Shown here: piece by piece, positions 63,351 through 64,000 of the stretch | Numbering within the stretch: position 1 is the stretch's first letter | How the letters are laid out: every line of letters starts with the position of its first letter | Source: Terrirhizobium terrae | Lineage (GTDB): Bacteria; Pseudomonadota; Alphaproteobacteria; Rhizobiales; Rhizobiaceae | Direction of reading: 5' to 3' | NCBI RefSeq assembly: GCF_030323265.1 | Contig: NZ_CP104992.1 | Span: 1,521,001-1,585,000 of the forward strand | Length of the DNA: 64,000 nt | Notes under the pieces: model-generated | Seen by the model: the letters and a program-made list of their open reading frames with translations, nothing else | Told to the model about the DNA's origin: nothing | Database searches by the model: none | Made by a program: the position numbers and the translations under genes

Positions 63351-64000
<650 letters not shown>

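Overview
This window is a high-GC alphaproteobacterial chromosome segment of the Rhizobiaceae type (Rhizobium/Agrobacterium/Sinorhizobium relatives). The gene content, gene order and 16S rRNA start support this: hemE next to an RP001-type gene, chvG/chvI with a PTS-HprK set, actS/actR, an alphaproteobacterial his cluster, and trpFBA-accD-folC. The genus cannot be fixed from the sequence alone. No phage, CRISPR array, tRNA or complete insertion sequence was seen. Almost everything is core housekeeping.

The left end is very probably the chromosomal replication origin. A leftward hemE (5' end only, TTG start) and a rightward pyruvate, phosphate dikinase regulatory protein gene flank about 400 bp with DnaA-box-like 9-mers, CcrM GANTC sites and an AT-rich stretch, as at the Caulobacter origin. 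Rightward from it run maf, aroE, coaE and dnaQ, then leftward secB-fxsA, then rightward tim44-mltA-smr-xre-gyrB (to 10.9 kb). At least four near-identical ParB/parS-like palindromes (GATTCACGTGAAAC) plus one degenerate copy lie between 2.0 and 41.4 kb, consistent with an origin-proximal centromere.

From 11 to 21 kb: a nitroreductase, a PHB depolymerase (phaZ), a DUF2852 membrane protein, a YgjP/M48-type metallopeptidase, a SleB-like cell-wall hydrolase lipoprotein, and trpF-trpB-trpA-accD-folC. About 0.9 kb of hairpin-rich DNA without a convincing gene follows. From 22 to 34 kb a long leftward cluster runs PAS histidine kinase, TsaE-AmgK fusion, MurU-like nucleotidyltransferase, addB, addA, trxA: signalling, tRNA t6A modification, peptidoglycan-sugar recycling, double-strand-break repair and redox. 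From 34 to 41 kb: ahcY with a palindromic candidate operator, then chvI-chvG-hprK-EIIA-HPr (envelope/acid-stress signalling joined to the regulatory PTS), and pckA. A 297-bp inverted-repeat element separates pckA from arfB. From 42 to 50 kb: alkB-like gene, coaA, hisE-hisF-hisA-hisH-DUF2628-hisB, and divergent hslVU. From 50 to 63 kb: DUF1402 protein, cytochrome P450, hydantoinase-like protein, malate synthase G, L,D-transpeptidase, mmcB, and leftward hrpB-actS-actR. The window ends in the promoter, leader and first 650 nt of a 16S rRNA gene.

The sequence carries many single-base frame breaks: 14 in 13 genes, 13 of them apparent one-base deletions, many in homopolymers. They hit conserved genes such as hisA, hisB, folC, addA and ptsH. 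Restoring one base returns each protein to a normal reading frame and plausible length, so they look like uncorrected sequencing errors rather than gene decay. Affected genes are annotated across their full extent and the break is stated.
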